DNA from: Streptomyces atratus
GTDB taxonomy: Bacteria; Actinomycetota; Actinomycetes; Streptomycetales; Streptomycetaceae
Reading direction: 5' to 3'
Assembly (NCBI RefSeq): GCF_900119365.1
Contig: NZ_FPJO01000005.1
Location: 62,001 to 126,000 of the forward strand
DNA length: 64,000 nt
Position numbers and translations under genes: made by a program. The notes under the pieces are model-generated. The model saw only the letters and a program-made list of their open reading frames with translations, searched no databases and was not told where the DNA came from. Positions 16,761 through 25,959 of this stretch are shown here, piece by piece. The first letter of the stretch is position 1, and every line of letters begins with the position of its first letter.

Positions 16761-17780
16761 TCAGCGGCCGCCTTGCTGCTTGGGTGGCTTGCACTCGGGC
16801 CCGGCGGGTGTGCCCGCGGGCACGTACTCCTTGGGGACGACTCCGCAGACGTAGTTGTCGAACCAGCGGCCGCTGCCGAGGGTGTTGCCGACGAGCCGGC
16901 TGTACGAGCCGGCGAGCGAGAGCACCTTGTCGAGGCTCTTGCGGTTCTTCACCAGTACGGCGGTGACCCGGCCGAGCGAGTCCAGGGTGGGCCCCAGCTG
17001 CTTGTTGTTGTCCTGCACGAGGCCGGTGAGCTGGGTGCCCAGGTTCTTGGTGCCGGTGAGCAGCAGGTGGATGGAGTCGCGGCGCGCCTGGATCTCGCCG
17101 AGGAGCAGATTGCCGTCCTCCAGCAGGGTTTCGAAGCTGCTCTTCTTGTTGGCGAGGGTCTTGGTGAGCTGCTTGCTGCCCTTGAGGAGGGTGGCGAGCT
17201 GGGCGTCCCGTTCGGAGACGGTCTTCGAGAGGGCGGAGAGCCCGTCGGCCGCGCTCTTCACGTCCGGCGGGGAGTCCTTGAAGGTGGCGGAGATCGTCTC
17301 GAAGCTCTTGGCGAGCTGTTCGGTGTCGATCTCGCCGATGGTCTCACCCAGTCCGTTGAACGCCTGGGTGACGTCGTACGGGGATGTGGTGCGGCTCGCC
17401 CTGATGCGTTCGTGCGGGTCCTGCGGGGCGTTGCCCAGCGGGTCGACGGCGAGGTACTTCTCGCCGAGCAGGGTCTTGATGGCGATGCCCACGGTGGAGG
17501 AGTTGCCGATCCAGACGTCCTTGACCTTGAAGCTGACCTTCACCTTGGGGCCGTCGAGCGAGACGCCGGTGACCTCGCCGACCTTCACTCCGGCGACCCG
17601 TACCTCGTCGCCCTCGCTCAGTCCGGCGGACTCGGTGAAGTCGGCGCTGTAGGTGGTGCCGCCGCCGGTGAAGGGCAGCGAGTCGACGCGGTAGGCGCCC
17701 AGGCCGATGAGGGCGAGGACGACCAGCCCCACGACGGCCACGGCGACGGGGTTGCGTTCCCGTACGGGTTTGATCCTCAT
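16761..17780 (-). CDS. mceC: Mce family protein, third in operon (MceC-like)
   Basis: A 339-residue Mce subunit. The ATG at 17780 (MRIKPVRERNPVAV) was chosen because it overlaps the mceB stop as ATGA; a GTG three codons upstream is possible. A helix at ~10-30 precedes the MCE domain (~40-120: VRVAGVKVGEVTGVSL, LLGEKYLAVDPLG) and a coiled helical stretch. A conserved-looking end follows (GRWFDNYVCGVVPKEYVPAG), a motif typical of MceC-type proteins with a late cysteine. Confidence 0.88.
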   Translation of the reverse strand: MRIKPVRERNPVAVAVVGLVVLALIGLGAYRVDSLPFTGGGTTYSADFTESAGLSEGDEVRVAGVKVGEVTGVSLDGPKVKVSFKVKDVWIGNSSTVGIAIKTLLGEKYLAVDPLGNAPQDPHERIRASRTTSPYDVTQAFNGLGETIGEIDTEQLAKSFETISATFKDSPPDVKSAADGLSALSKTVSERDAQLATLLKGSKQLTKTLANKKSSFETLLEDGNLLLGEIQARRDSIHLLLTGTKNLGTQLTGLVQDNNKQLGPTLDSLGRVTAVLVKNRKSLDKVLSLAGSYSRLVGNTLGSGRWFDNYVCGVVPKEYVPAGTPAGPECKPPKQQGGR

Positions 17781-18808
17781 GACTGGCACCTCGGCTTCCT
17801 GACCACGATGCCGGTGGGCGGGGCGCTGCCGTCCTCGGTCGTCACTCCGCTGACCTTGGCCTCGCAGAGGTAGAGGTTGAGCCAGGAGCCGTACGAGGTG
17901 AGCCGGCTGATCGCCGCCATCTTGGCCGGGGTCTTCTGCAGGAAGTTCTCGATCTGCCCGGTGCCCTTGCCCAACTGGTCTGAGAGCCGGCCGAGTTGCC
18001 TGATGTCGCTCTTGAGGGGTGCCCGGCCGTCGTCGAGGAGGTCCGCGGTGACGGTGGTGAGCGCCCCCATGGCGGTGACCGCCTGGCCGAGCGGTTTGCG
18101 GTCGCCGGCGAATCCGGTGACGAGTTTCTGCAGGGTGTCGACGAGGTCGTCGAAGCCGGCCTCGCGGTCGTTGACCGTCTTCAGGACCGTGTTGAGGTTC
18201 TTGACCACCTCGCCGATCACCTTGTCCTTGGCGGCGACCGTGCCGGTCAGCGAGCCGACGTGCGACAGGATGCTGTCGACGGTGCCGCCCTCGCCCTGGA
18301 GTACCTGGACGATGGAGCCGGCCAGCTGGTTGACGTCGGGCGGGGAGAGCCCTTCGAAGAGCGGCTGGAAGCCGTTGAAGAGCTGGGTGAGGTCGAGCGC
18401 CGGGGTGGTGCGGGAGAGCGGGATGGTGGCTCCGGCGGCGAAGCTCCTGCCGACCGGCCCGGCCCCTTGATCGAGGTCGATGTACCGCTGGCCGACCATG
18501 TTGAGGTACTTGATCGAGGCGGTCACCGAGGCGGGGAGCCTGCGTCCCTTGCGGACGGCGAAGGCGACCTCGGCGAGCCTCTTGTCGGCGACCTCGATGG
18601 ACTCGACCTGTCCGACCTTGACCCCGGCGATCCGGACGCTGTCGCCGACGACCAGTCCGGTGGCGTCGGTGAACCTGGCCCTGTACGTGGTGGTGTCGCC
18701 GACGCCCGTGTTGGCGATGGACAGTGCCAGCACCGTGGTGGCCAGGACGGTCACCAGGATGAAGACGATCGATTTCGTGAGCGGAGCGGCGAGAGAGCGG
18801 CGCTTCAC
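17777..18808 (-). CDS. mceB: Mce family protein, second in operon (MceB-like)
   Basis: A 343-residue Mce subunit with an N-terminal helix (~12-32, IVFILVTVLATTVLALSIA) and the MCE domain (~40-120: VRIAGVKVGQVESIEV, LNMVGQRYIDLDQG). A helical region follows, with a C-terminal segment SYGSWLNLYLCEAKVSG that matches the YVC-containing tail of the neighbouring subunit. It overlaps mceA and mceC by four bases each. Confidence 0.88.
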   Translation of the reverse strand: MKRRSLAAPLTKSIVFILVTVLATTVLALSIANTGVGDTTTYRARFTDATGLVVGDSVRIAGVKVGQVESIEVADKRLAEVAFAVRKGRRLPASVTASIKYLNMVGQRYIDLDQGAGPVGRSFAAGATIPLSRTTPALDLTQLFNGFQPLFEGLSPPDVNQLAGSIVQVLQGEGGTVDSILSHVGSLTGTVAAKDKVIGEVVKNLNTVLKTVNDREAGFDDLVDTLQKLVTGFAGDRKPLGQAVTAMGALTTVTADLLDDGRAPLKSDIRQLGRLSDQLGKGTGQIENFLQKTPAKMAAISRLTSYGSWLNLYLCEAKVSGVTTEDGSAPPTGIVVRKPRCQS

Positions 18809-20115
18809 TTGAGCTTCACCTCCGCACCGCGGAAGGCCGGACCGATGAGCACGCTGCTCCAGTCGGGCAGGGTCTGCGGCTGGACTTTCAGTGAGGGAGC
18901 GACCAGCTCGTTGACGAGCCGGCTCTCCTGTGGGGAGTTGGGCATGCCGAGGGCGGAGTCCTCGGCCGTGGACGCGGTGCCGGCGGGTTCGCCGGCGTGT
19001 GCGGTGCGGGGCGCGGTGACCGCCGCCGTGCGGGCGTCGGCGGTCGGGACGGCCTTGCCCACGTACGGCACGGAGTAGCAGTGCGGTCCGCCGGTCGAGT
19101 TGTAGACCGGGGTGTCCTTGCCGGGCACGTACTTGCCTTTCGACTTCACGGGCTTGATGGTGACGTGGAGTCCGGGCCGGTCGGTGCCCTTGCCGAGCGC
19201 CTTGTCCATGGCCGGCACGAAACCGGCCATGGTCCGCAGGGTGCAGGGGAATTCGTCCGAGTACTTCGCGAGCAGCTCCAGCGTCGGCCTGCTCGTGGCG
19301 GAGAGCCGGATCAGGTTGTCCTTGTTCTCCTGGAGGAACGAGGTGAGGTCGCGCGCGGAGGCGGTCGTGGACCCGTAGAGCCCGGCGAGCTGTGCCTGCT
19401 GTTCGGCGATGGTGCCGCTGGTGGTGGTGAAGTCGGTGAGTGCGTCAAGGACATCGGGGGCGGCGTCCCCGTACACCTTGCTCACCTTGACGAGTTCCTT
19501 GATGTCGGCGTTGAGCGTGGGGAGCTGGGGGTTGAACTTCGCCAGGTGGGCGTCGAGTGTGACGAGGGTGTCGCCGAGTTTCTCGCCGCGTCCTTGGAGG
19601 GCCTGGGAGACCGCGCCCAGGGTGGCGGCGAGCTTCTCCGGTTTGACGGCGGTCAGCAGCGGCAGGACGTTGTCGAGGACCTCCTCCAGCTCGATGGCGT
19701 TGCTGGAGCGGTCCTGCGGTATGACGGAACCGGCCCGCAGCGGCTGCGTGGACGGCATCTCGGGCGGTACGAGTGCGACGAACCGTTCCCCGAAGAGCGT
19801 GGTGGGCAGCATCTGGGCGGTCACGTCGGCCGGGATCCGGTCGAGCTTGTCGGGCTTGATGGCGAGGGTGATACGGGCCCCGTTCCCGTCGGCCGTGATG
19901 TCGCGGACCTGCCCGACGACGACGCCGCGCAGTTTCACATCGGCGTTGTCGTGCATCTCGTTGCCGACGCTGGAGGTGCGTACCGTCACGGTCGCGTCGT
20001 CGGTGAAGTCCTTCCGGTACACCGAGACCGAGACCCATACGAGCACTGCGGGCACGAGGAGGAAGGCGACTCCGGCGAGTCTGCGGCGGACGGTCTGCGT
20101 CCGGTGGGAATTCAT
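18805..20115 (-). CDS. mceA: Mce family protein, first in operon (MceA-like)
   Basis: A 436-residue Mce subunit, the longest of the six. It has a helix at ~13-30, the MCE domain (~38-120: VKLRGVVVGQVRDITA, TLFGERFVALVPPE) and an extended helical region to ~290. A loop with FPCTLRTMAGFVPAMDKAL and a further PHCYSVPYVG segment, typical of the first Mce protein, follow. The C terminus ends in GAEVKLK. Its ATG shares one base with the stop of the upstream permease gene (TGATG). Confidence 0.89.
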   Translation of the reverse strand: MNSHRTQTVRRRLAGVAFLLVPAVLVWVSVSVYRKDFTDDATVTVRTSSVGNEMHDNADVKLRGVVVGQVRDITADGNGARITLAIKPDKLDRIPADVTAQMLPTTLFGERFVALVPPEMPSTQPLRAGSVIPQDRSSNAIELEEVLDNVLPLLTAVKPEKLAATLGAVSQALQGRGEKLGDTLVTLDAHLAKFNPQLPTLNADIKELVKVSKVYGDAAPDVLDALTDFTTTSGTIAEQQAQLAGLYGSTTASARDLTSFLQENKDNLIRLSATSRPTLELLAKYSDEFPCTLRTMAGFVPAMDKALGKGTDRPGLHVTIKPVKSKGKYVPGKDTPVYNSTGGPHCYSVPYVGKAVPTADARTAAVTAPRTAHAGEPAGTASTAEDSALGMPNSPQESRLVNELVAPSLKVQPQTLPDWSSVLIGPAFRGAEVKLK

Positions 20116-20918
20116 CAGCCGGCCACCTTCACCGTCGTGGTAGCGCCCCAGATGGCGAGGGAGAGGAAGAAGTCGGTGACACTGATGAGCACGATGGCGT
20201 TGCGCACCGACCGCCCGACCGCGACCCCCACACCGGCGGGCCCGCCGGTGGCGTGGAAGCCGTAGTAGCAGTGGGCGAGGATCACCATCACGCTGAAGAT
20301 CAGCACCTTGAGCACCGACAGCAGCACGTCGTCCGGGGAGAGGAAGAGATTGAAGTAGTGGTCGTAGGTGCCCGCCGACTGCCCGTTGAACAGGACCGTG
20401 ATGTAGCGGGACGCGAGGTACGAGGAGAGCAGCCCGATCGCGTACAGCGGGATGATCGCGACGACCCCGGCGATGATCCGGGTGGAGACGAGGTACGGCA
20501 TGGACCGCACCCCCATCGCCTCCAGGGCGTCGACCTCCTCGTTGATCCGCATAGCGCCGAGCTGGGCGGTGAAGCCGGCGCCGACGGTCGCGGAGAGCGC
20601 GAGTCCGGCGACGAGCGGAGCGATCTCGCGGGTGTTGAAGTAGGCGGAGATGAAGCCGGTGAAGGCGGAGGTGCCGATCTGGTTGAGGGCCGCGTACCCC
20701 TGGAGACCGACGACGGTGCCGGTGAAGAGGGTCATCGCGACCATCACGCCGATGGTGCCGCCGATGACACCGAGTCCGCCGCTGCCGAAGGCCACTTCGG
20801 CCAGCAGCCGCTGGACCTCGCGCAGATAGCGGCGCAGGGTCCGGGGAACCCAGATCAACGCACGTACGTAGAAGGTGAGTTGTTCACCGGATCGGTCGAG
20901 CCAGCTGAGCATCGACAT
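20115..20918 (-). CDS. yrbEB: Mce-associated permease YrbE B-type (MlaE family)
   Basis: A 267-residue integral membrane protein of the MlaE/YrbE permease family with about five hydrophobic segments. The conserved cytoplasmic coupling loop INEEVDALEAMGV (about 125-137) contacts the ATPase. It ends at the mceA start. With the upstream paralogue it forms the permease core through which lipids delivered by the Mce tube cross the inner membrane, powered by Mkl. Confidence 0.92.
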   Translation of the reverse strand: MSMLSWLDRSGEQLTFYVRALIWVPRTLRRYLREVQRLLAEVAFGSGGLGVIGGTIGVMVAMTLFTGTVVGLQGYAALNQIGTSAFTGFISAYFNTREIAPLVAGLALSATVGAGFTAQLGAMRINEEVDALEAMGVRSMPYLVSTRIIAGVVAIIPLYAIGLLSSYLASRYITVLFNGQSAGTYDHYFNLFLSPDDVLLSVLKVLIFSVMVILAHCYYGFHATGGPAGVGVAVGRSVRNAIVLISVTDFFLSLAIWGATTTVKVAG

Positions 20919-20921
20919 CGG

Positions 20922-21779
20922 TCAGCTCCCCTTCGCGGGGACGATCTGGAGGTAGATCGCCGTGAGGACCGTGTTCACGAAGAACAGCAGCATGAAGGTG
21001 ATGACGACGGACTGGTTCACCGCGTCGCCGACACCCTTGGGGCCGCCGCGAGGGTTGAGTCCCCGGTAGGCGGCGACGATGCCCGCGATGAAGCCGAAGA
21101 TGAGCGCCTTGACCTCACTGATGTACAGGTCGGGGAGCTGGGCGAGGGCGGAGAAGCTGGCCAGGTAGGCACCGGGGGTGCCGTGCTGGAGGATCACATT
21201 GAAGAAGTAGCCGCCGAGTGTGCCGACGACGGAGACCAGGCCGTTCAGCAGTACGGCGACCAGCATGGTCGCCAGGACGCGGGGGACGACGAGGCGCTGG
21301 ATGGGTGAGACGCCCATGACCTCCATCGCGTCGAGCTCCTCGCGGATCTTCCGCGAGCCGAGGTCGGCGCAGATGGCCGAGCCCGCGGCGCCGGAGATCA
21401 ACAGGGCCACGATGATCGGGCTGGCCTGCTGGATGACGGCGAGGACGCTGGCTCCGCCGGTGAAGGACTGGGCGCCGAGTTGCTGGGTCAGCGATCCGAC
21501 CTGGAGGGCTATGACGGCGCCGAACGGGATCGAGACGAGTGCGGCGGGCAGGATGGTGACGCTGGCGACGAACCAGAACTGCTCGATGAACTCCCGTACC
21601 TGGAAGGGACGTCGGAAGACCTCCCGGCTCACGGTCGCGGCGAGGGAGAACAGCTTCCCGGTCTCGCGCAGCGGGGCGAGCAGCCGGCTCGGGGGCTGGT
21701 GCTCCGGTGTCTTCGGCGCCGTGTCGGTCACGCCGGCCGGGGGCGGCTCGGGGGGCACCACCGGCATGGGGGCCGTCAC
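20922..21779 (-). CDS. yrbEA: Mce-associated permease YrbE A-type (MlaE family)
   Basis: A 285-residue permease beginning at a GTG that overlaps the mkl stop (GTGA). A Pro-rich cytoplasmic N terminus (~1-35) precedes about five membrane segments. The coupling loop is KIREELDAMEVMGVSPIQR, the same signature as in the B-type partner three bases downstream. It is the first of the two permeases of the importer. Confidence 0.92.
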   Translation of the reverse strand: MTAPMPVVPPEPPPAGVTDTAPKTPEHQPPSRLLAPLRETGKLFSLAATVSREVFRRPFQVREFIEQFWFVASVTILPAALVSIPFGAVIALQVGSLTQQLGAQSFTGGASVLAVIQQASPIIVALLISGAAGSAICADLGSRKIREELDAMEVMGVSPIQRLVVPRVLATMLVAVLLNGLVSVVGTLGGYFFNVILQHGTPGAYLASFSALAQLPDLYISEVKALIFGFIAGIVAAYRGLNPRGGPKGVGDAVNQSVVITFMLLFFVNTVLTAIYLQIVPAKGS

Positions 21780-22771
21780 AGGCGTTCACCGCCCGCGGCC
21801 GGGGTGTAGCTCTTCATGATGGCCGTGCGGGCTGCCTCGGGCAGCTGCCCCATCATCGACAGGACCCGTTCCCGGCGGCGCAGCGCGGCCTGCCGTACGG
21901 GCATGCCGGGCGAGGGTTCCAGCTGCGGTACGACGGTGCGGGGCGCGTTGGCGGAGCTGATGCCCACTCCGTAGCCGTTCATCTCCTCGGCGGCGAGGGT
22001 GGCGGCGTCCTTCTCCTCGGCCATCCCGATGGGCCCTTCGCGGCGCCCGGCGAGGAACTGGGAGACGACCGGCATGTCGCTGGTGAGCAGCACCTCGCGC
22101 GGTCCGAAGGTGACGAGGTTGCGGCAGAAGAGCATCCCCATGTTGTCCGGGACGGTGGCCGCGATGTCGAGGTTGTGGGTGACGATCAGCATCGTCGCGT
22201 CGATCTGTGCGTTGAGATCGATGAGCAGCTGGGAGATGTAGGCGGTGCGGACCGGGTCGAGTCCGGAGTCCGGTTCGTCGCAGAGGATGATCTGCGGATC
22301 CAGGACGAGGGCGCGGGCCAGCCCGGCCCGTTTGCGCATCCCGCCGGAGATCTCGCCGGGCAGTTTGTCCTCGGCGCCGAGGAGACCGACGATGTCGATC
22401 CGTTCCATCACGATGCGGCGGATTTCCGATTCCTTCTTGCGGGTGTGTTCACGCAAGGGGAAGGCGATGTTGTCGAAGAGCGACATCGACCCGAAGAGGG
22501 CGCCGTCCTGGAACATGAGCCCGAAGAGTTTGCGGGTCTCCATGATCTCGCGTTCCGGGCTGTTCACCATGTCGACGCCGTTGATGAGGACGCGTCCGTG
22601 CTCGGGCTTCAGCAGACCGATGATGGATTTCAGGAAGACGGTCTTTCCGGTGCCGGAAGGTCCGAGCATGACGCTCACTTCACCGGCGGGCAGGGTGAGA
22701 GTGACGTCCTGCCAGATGTTCTGCTTGCCGAAGGACTTCGTGAGGCCTTCGACGACTACTTCGATTCCCAT
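21776..22771 (-). CDS. mkl: ABC transporter ATPase of the mce importer (Mkl/MlaF-like)
   Basis: A 331-residue nucleotide-binding subunit that powers lipid uptake through YrbE and Mce proteins. Walker A is GPSGTGKT (37-44), the signature is ISGGMRKR (141-148, in place of LSGGQ), and Walker B is IILCDEP (161-167). VTHN provides the switch histidine. The ~80-residue C-terminal extension after ~250 is typical of Mkl rather than of ordinary ABC ATPases. It is the first gene of the operon; about 570 bp upstream carry its promoter and a 17-bp palindrome. Confidence 0.92.
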   Translation of the reverse strand: MGIEVVVEGLTKSFGKQNIWQDVTLTLPAGEVSVMLGPSGTGKTVFLKSIIGLLKPEHGRVLINGVDMVNSPEREIMETRKLFGLMFQDGALFGSMSLFDNIAFPLREHTRKKESEIRRIVMERIDIVGLLGAEDKLPGEISGGMRKRAGLARALVLDPQIILCDEPDSGLDPVRTAYISQLLIDLNAQIDATMLIVTHNLDIAATVPDNMGMLFCRNLVTFGPREVLLTSDMPVVSQFLAGRREGPIGMAEEKDAATLAAEEMNGYGVGISSANAPRTVVPQLEPSPGMPVRQAALRRRERVLSMMGQLPEAARTAIMKSYTPAAGGERL

Positions 22772-23255
22772 CGGCCCTCCTTCGAAGTTGTGGTGAACGA
22801 AGTCATCTGTCAGCGCTCCGGCTCTGAGAAATCCGATGGCGGCTCGTCACACATGCACCAGGAGGCGCACGCTATGTCCGTCGAAACCGCCAGGACAAGC
22901 CGTTGAACAGCGGAAATCAACGAATCTGGGGCTCGGCGCGGTTCACTTGTCACCGAGTGACAAAGCCCTGCGGCGGCTTTGTCGGAATCTGCGCAAGGTC
23001 TCCGGCGCGCGGACCGGGGCTCCTCGGCCGGCAAGGCCGGATCCTTCGGGGCTCCAGAGGTACCGAACGAGCAGCCGCGGATACGTTTCCCCGCTGCTCA
23101 ACCGGGACGCTACGGCCCGGTAACCTGGCTTAGCAATACTGGTTCGCCATCTTTTTGCACGACGCTTCACGGCCTTTTTTGTTTTTGTGAGCGAGTGAGT
23201 ATTGCGTACCGCGCACTTGTCGGTAAGTGAGCCATCCGGCACACCGGTGCGAAAG
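22772..23255. other. Intergenic region upstream of the mce operon
   Basis: No convincing gene is present; short open frames here lack ribosome sites and coding bias. It holds the presumed mkl promoter, the TTGTCAC palindrome (separate entry) and a T-rich tract (about 23167-23180) after the GC-rich CACGACGCTTCACGG, which is not clearly a terminator. Base composition is lower in GC than the genes around it. Confidence 0.5.
22947..22963. promoter_or_regulatory. Perfect palindrome TTGTCAC-CGA-GTGACAA upstream of mkl
   Basis: Seven-base arms around a three-base centre, 176 bp before the mkl start codon. The size and symmetry fit a TetR- or GntR-type operator, the two regulator classes known to control mycobacterial mce operons (Mce3R, Mce1R). 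No such regulator gene lies next to it, so the assignment is inference. Confidence 0.35.
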
Positions 23256-23296
23256 CGCCCGCCCCGCCCGGCAGAATGCGCCGGGCGGGGCGGGCG
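23256..23296. terminator. Strong 17-bp stem-loop terminator
   Basis: The arm CGCCCGCCCCGCCCGGC is exactly complementary to the sequence at 23280-23296, with a seven-base loop. It lies 47 bases after the stop of the minus-strand secreted-protein gene and is followed on that strand by CGCTTTCG. It should isolate the secreted-protein genes from the mce operon. Confidence 0.8.
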
Positions 23297-23343
23297 GCAT
23301 CACTGATTTCCGTACTCCACGGAAGGAGGCACGGAAGGAATGC

Positions 23344-24303
23344 TTACCGCGCCACTCCTGCGTGCCAGCTCTCCGACAGCAGTCGGCCGGCGTTGGGCGC
23401 CGCCGCGCCGGGGGAAGCCAGGCCCCCCGTGTACGTGGCGGCGTTGTTGAGCACCAGGTTGTTCTTTCCGGCCGCCGACGGGAGCGCCGTCTTCAGGTTG
23501 ACCGCCCAGTTCAGCTCGCCGAGGGTGAGGGGCCCGCAGCCGCTCACCCCGGGGACGGCGAAGGCCGCGTCGCCCTGAGAGTTTCCGGTCAGCTCGATGC
23601 GGTTGAGCAGACCACCGGTGTTCGCCGTGCCGTTGGCGTCGAAGCGCTTGCTGGCCACGGCCGGCTGGGTGAGGTTCTGCGGGCGCAGCACGATCGGGTC
23701 GGAGGTGGTCCCGATGTAGCACTTCGACCCCAGGAAGGGGTTCTCCAGATGGATGCGGACCGGAATGTCGACGATCGTCTTCCCGCTCTGCATCCCGGCG
23801 GCCACGTCGAAGTTCCTGGGGGTGCCGGCCGACTGCACGGTGGCGACGACCCGGTTGAGGCTGTTGTCCGTCAGCTGCTTGCAGATGTCCGAGACCACCG
23901 GAATCCCGCTCGGGCACATGAGGCCGAGCAGACCCCCGGGAATCTCCGTCGGGGCTCCGACGATCGCCCCGCCCGCGGGCGGCACGATCCTGGACTCGCC
24001 CGTCGCCGTGTTCCGTACGACACCGAACTGGAGGTCGTTGGCACCGGTCGTCGCCAGGGTGTTGCCGAGCTTGATGGACCCGCTCTCGGAGTGCGAGGCC
24101 ACGCAGATCGCGATGTCCGTCCGGCCGTCGGCGGCCAGCATGGCCGGGTCGTCGACCGGACACCGGCTGAAGGGCGCCCAGTGGCCGTTCATCTCCTGGG
24201 CGGAGGCGGCGCTCGCCGGCGAGGTGCTCAGCGGAATGCCGACGGCCACCGCCATCAGCGCGCCGAGGAGAGCGGGTCTGACACTTTTCGGGGCAGCTCG
24301 CAT
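23344..24303 (-). CDS. Secreted Cys-containing protein, function unknown
   Basis: A 319-residue exported protein. The ATG at 24303 gives a clean signal peptide (MRAAPKSVRPALLGALMAVA, cleavage near ASA-ASA at about 33); the longer reading upstream does not. The mature part has six cysteines, no catalytic motif I recognise, and probably mostly beta structure. It contains VRIHLENPFLGSKCYIG and a closing segment GCGPLTLGELNWAVN. The larger upstream gene has a similar GCG-plus-hydrophobic closing block, so the two may share a domain. It is the third gene of a minus-strand set of secreted proteins. A cell-surface role is only inferred. Confidence 0.75.
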   Translation of the reverse strand: MRAAPKSVRPALLGALMAVAVGIPLSTSPASAASAQEMNGHWAPFSRCPVDDPAMLAADGRTDIAICVASHSESGSIKLGNTLATTGANDLQFGVVRNTATGESRIVPPAGGAIVGAPTEIPGGLLGLMCPSGIPVVSDICKQLTDNSLNRVVATVQSAGTPRNFDVAAGMQSGKTIVDIPVRIHLENPFLGSKCYIGTTSDPIVLRPQNLTQPAVASKRFDANGTANTGGLLNRIELTGNSQGDAAFAVPGVSGCGPLTLGELNWAVNLKTALPSAAGKNNLVLNNAATYTGGLASPGAAAPNAGRLLSESWHAGVAR

Positions 24304-24355
24304 GGTTCGTCCAGCCTTTCCGGGGATCCGGGAGTCAGCGCTTGCGGAACAGCTC

Positions 24356-25822
24356 TCAGCGTTCGGGCTTGGGCTTCGGCGGCTCGGGACAGTTCGCCGG
24401 AACACCTTCGACGCACAGCGGGGACTGCATCATTTTCGTGTAGTTGCCTTTTCCGGAGACCGAGGCGGTGAAGAGGTTGTCGAGATCCTCCGTGACGCCG
24501 CATCCGGTGAACGGCGGCACATCCGCGTAGCCGGTCAGGGGTCCCCCGGTCTTCACGGTGTAGCCCTCGGGGCCACCCGCGCCGGACGCCCCCTTGCCGA
24601 CCAGTTCCAGCTTCATCGGGCTCGCGCTGCGGCAGTTGGGGCCGACGTCCAGCGGCTCCCCGTTGACCTCCACGTCGTAGAGGCGTGCGCGCACGGGAGC
24701 GATGGCGGTCGTTGTCTCCTTGTACTTCTTGGTCTCGGGGTCGGGGGCCGAGTCGCCCAGTGTTCCGATGTCGATCCTGCCTTCGAGGAGCAGTTCCACC
24801 TTCGCCGTCGTCGGCATGAAGCCGAAGGTGAGGAAGGTGGCCGCGGCCGGCGGCATCTGGGCCCTGCCCTTGTAGTCGAGCGTGCCATCGGTGGTCAGCC
24901 AGCTCTTCACGCCCGTCGGGCATTTGAGGAAGGAGACGGATGTGTTCAGGTTGAGGCGAAGATGTCCGGGGTCGCTGAACTTGATCGCCCCGGCCAGTTT
25001 GTTGACGTTGGAGTATCCCGCCATGTAGCCGTGTGCCGGCTTGGGCACCTGCGGGATCGGACCGGTCATGACCGTGCAGTCGGGGGGTGGCTGCACGCCT
25101 CCCGACGACAGGGCCGCCGGCCGTCCCGCCTTCGCGCCGCCGGCACCGTCGGGGGTGGTGCCCCCGGAGGGCTCGGGGGCGGCCCCGGAAGGCGGCGGGG
25201 TCCCGGTCTGCGGGGGAACGGTGACCGTGGCCAGCTCCGCGCTCTGGTCCGGATCGGCCTTGCACGAGAAGGCCAGCGCGGGCGGTGCCTCCCCGGCTCC
25301 CTCCGCGGCCCGCAGGGCGAGGCCCACGTCCAGTTGCCCCAGGGCGAAGAGCACGTCGCCGCTGGATCTCGGCGTGACCGTCGGTACCTCGCCCGTCGCC
25401 CGCAGCGCGATGTCCCCCGCGGCGGGGAGGGAGGACTCCGGGATCTCCAGCCCTTGCCAGGGCACAACCGTCGACTCGCCCCGCTGCGAGACCTCGGTCA
25501 GCACCCGCGCGGATCCCGAGACGGCCGCCGGTTCGGCCCCCTGCGACGCGGAGAGGGCGGAACGCGGAAGCTCGAAGGACAGGGCCACGTCCCGGAGCCG
25601 GATCGCCGTCCCGATGCTCGTGGTCACCGGCAGTTCCGCCGTGATGTGCACCGGGACCGGCTGCGCGCCGGAGGGAAGGTCACAGGTGTAGGCGACGTCC
25701 GCCTCGGCGGTCCGGGTGTCGGTCGCGGCTCCCGTGCCCGGCATGAAGCCCGCCACGAGCGCCACCGCACCGACCGCGGCTAAGCGTGCGGGGCGCCGCG
25801 GGTCCGTGGTCCTTGTTCTCAT
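24356..25822 (-). CDS. Secreted two-part protein (DUF6801-like N-terminal domain), contains a TTA codon
   Basis: A 488-residue exported protein: signal peptide ~1-35, then an N-terminal domain starting DVAYTCDLPSGAQPV (~42-215), which I tentatively place in the DUF6801 family of actinobacterial secreted proteins. A Pro/Gly/Ser/Thr linker (~222-255) leads to a C-terminal domain (~260-470) with PDCTVMTG, FLKCPTGVKSW and GCGVTEDLDNL. Eight cysteines lie in the mature part. Leu14 is encoded by TTA (25781-25783), a codon so rare in Streptomyces that it usually signals dependence on the bldA tRNA and hence development-linked expression. No enzyme motif was found. Confidence 0.75.
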   Translation of the reverse strand: MRTRTTDPRRPARLAAVGAVALVAGFMPGTGAATDTRTAEADVAYTCDLPSGAQPVPVHITAELPVTTSIGTAIRLRDVALSFELPRSALSASQGAEPAAVSGSARVLTEVSQRGESTVVPWQGLEIPESSLPAAGDIALRATGEVPTVTPRSSGDVLFALGQLDVGLALRAAEGAGEAPPALAFSCKADPDQSAELATVTVPPQTGTPPPSGAAPEPSGGTTPDGAGGAKAGRPAALSSGGVQPPPDCTVMTGPIPQVPKPAHGYMAGYSNVNKLAGAIKFSDPGHLRLNLNTSVSFLKCPTGVKSWLTTDGTLDYKGRAQMPPAAATFLTFGFMPTTAKVELLLEGRIDIGTLGDSAPDPETKKYKETTTAIAPVRARLYDVEVNGEPLDVGPNCRSASPMKLELVGKGASGAGGPEGYTVKTGGPLTGYADVPPFTGCGVTEDLDNLFTASVSGKGNYTKMMQSPLCVEGVPANCPEPPKPKPER

Positions 25823-25959
25823 CTCGACATACCTGCCGTCGTCTCGGTGCTCGGCACTCGTGCGTGGAATGCGAAGGGGTGGGCCGACGGCGGGCCGCGG
25901 AGAGGAGGAGAACCTCCGCTCCGCGGCCCTTCCTCGCCACTGGCGCCGGCCCGGTTCGG

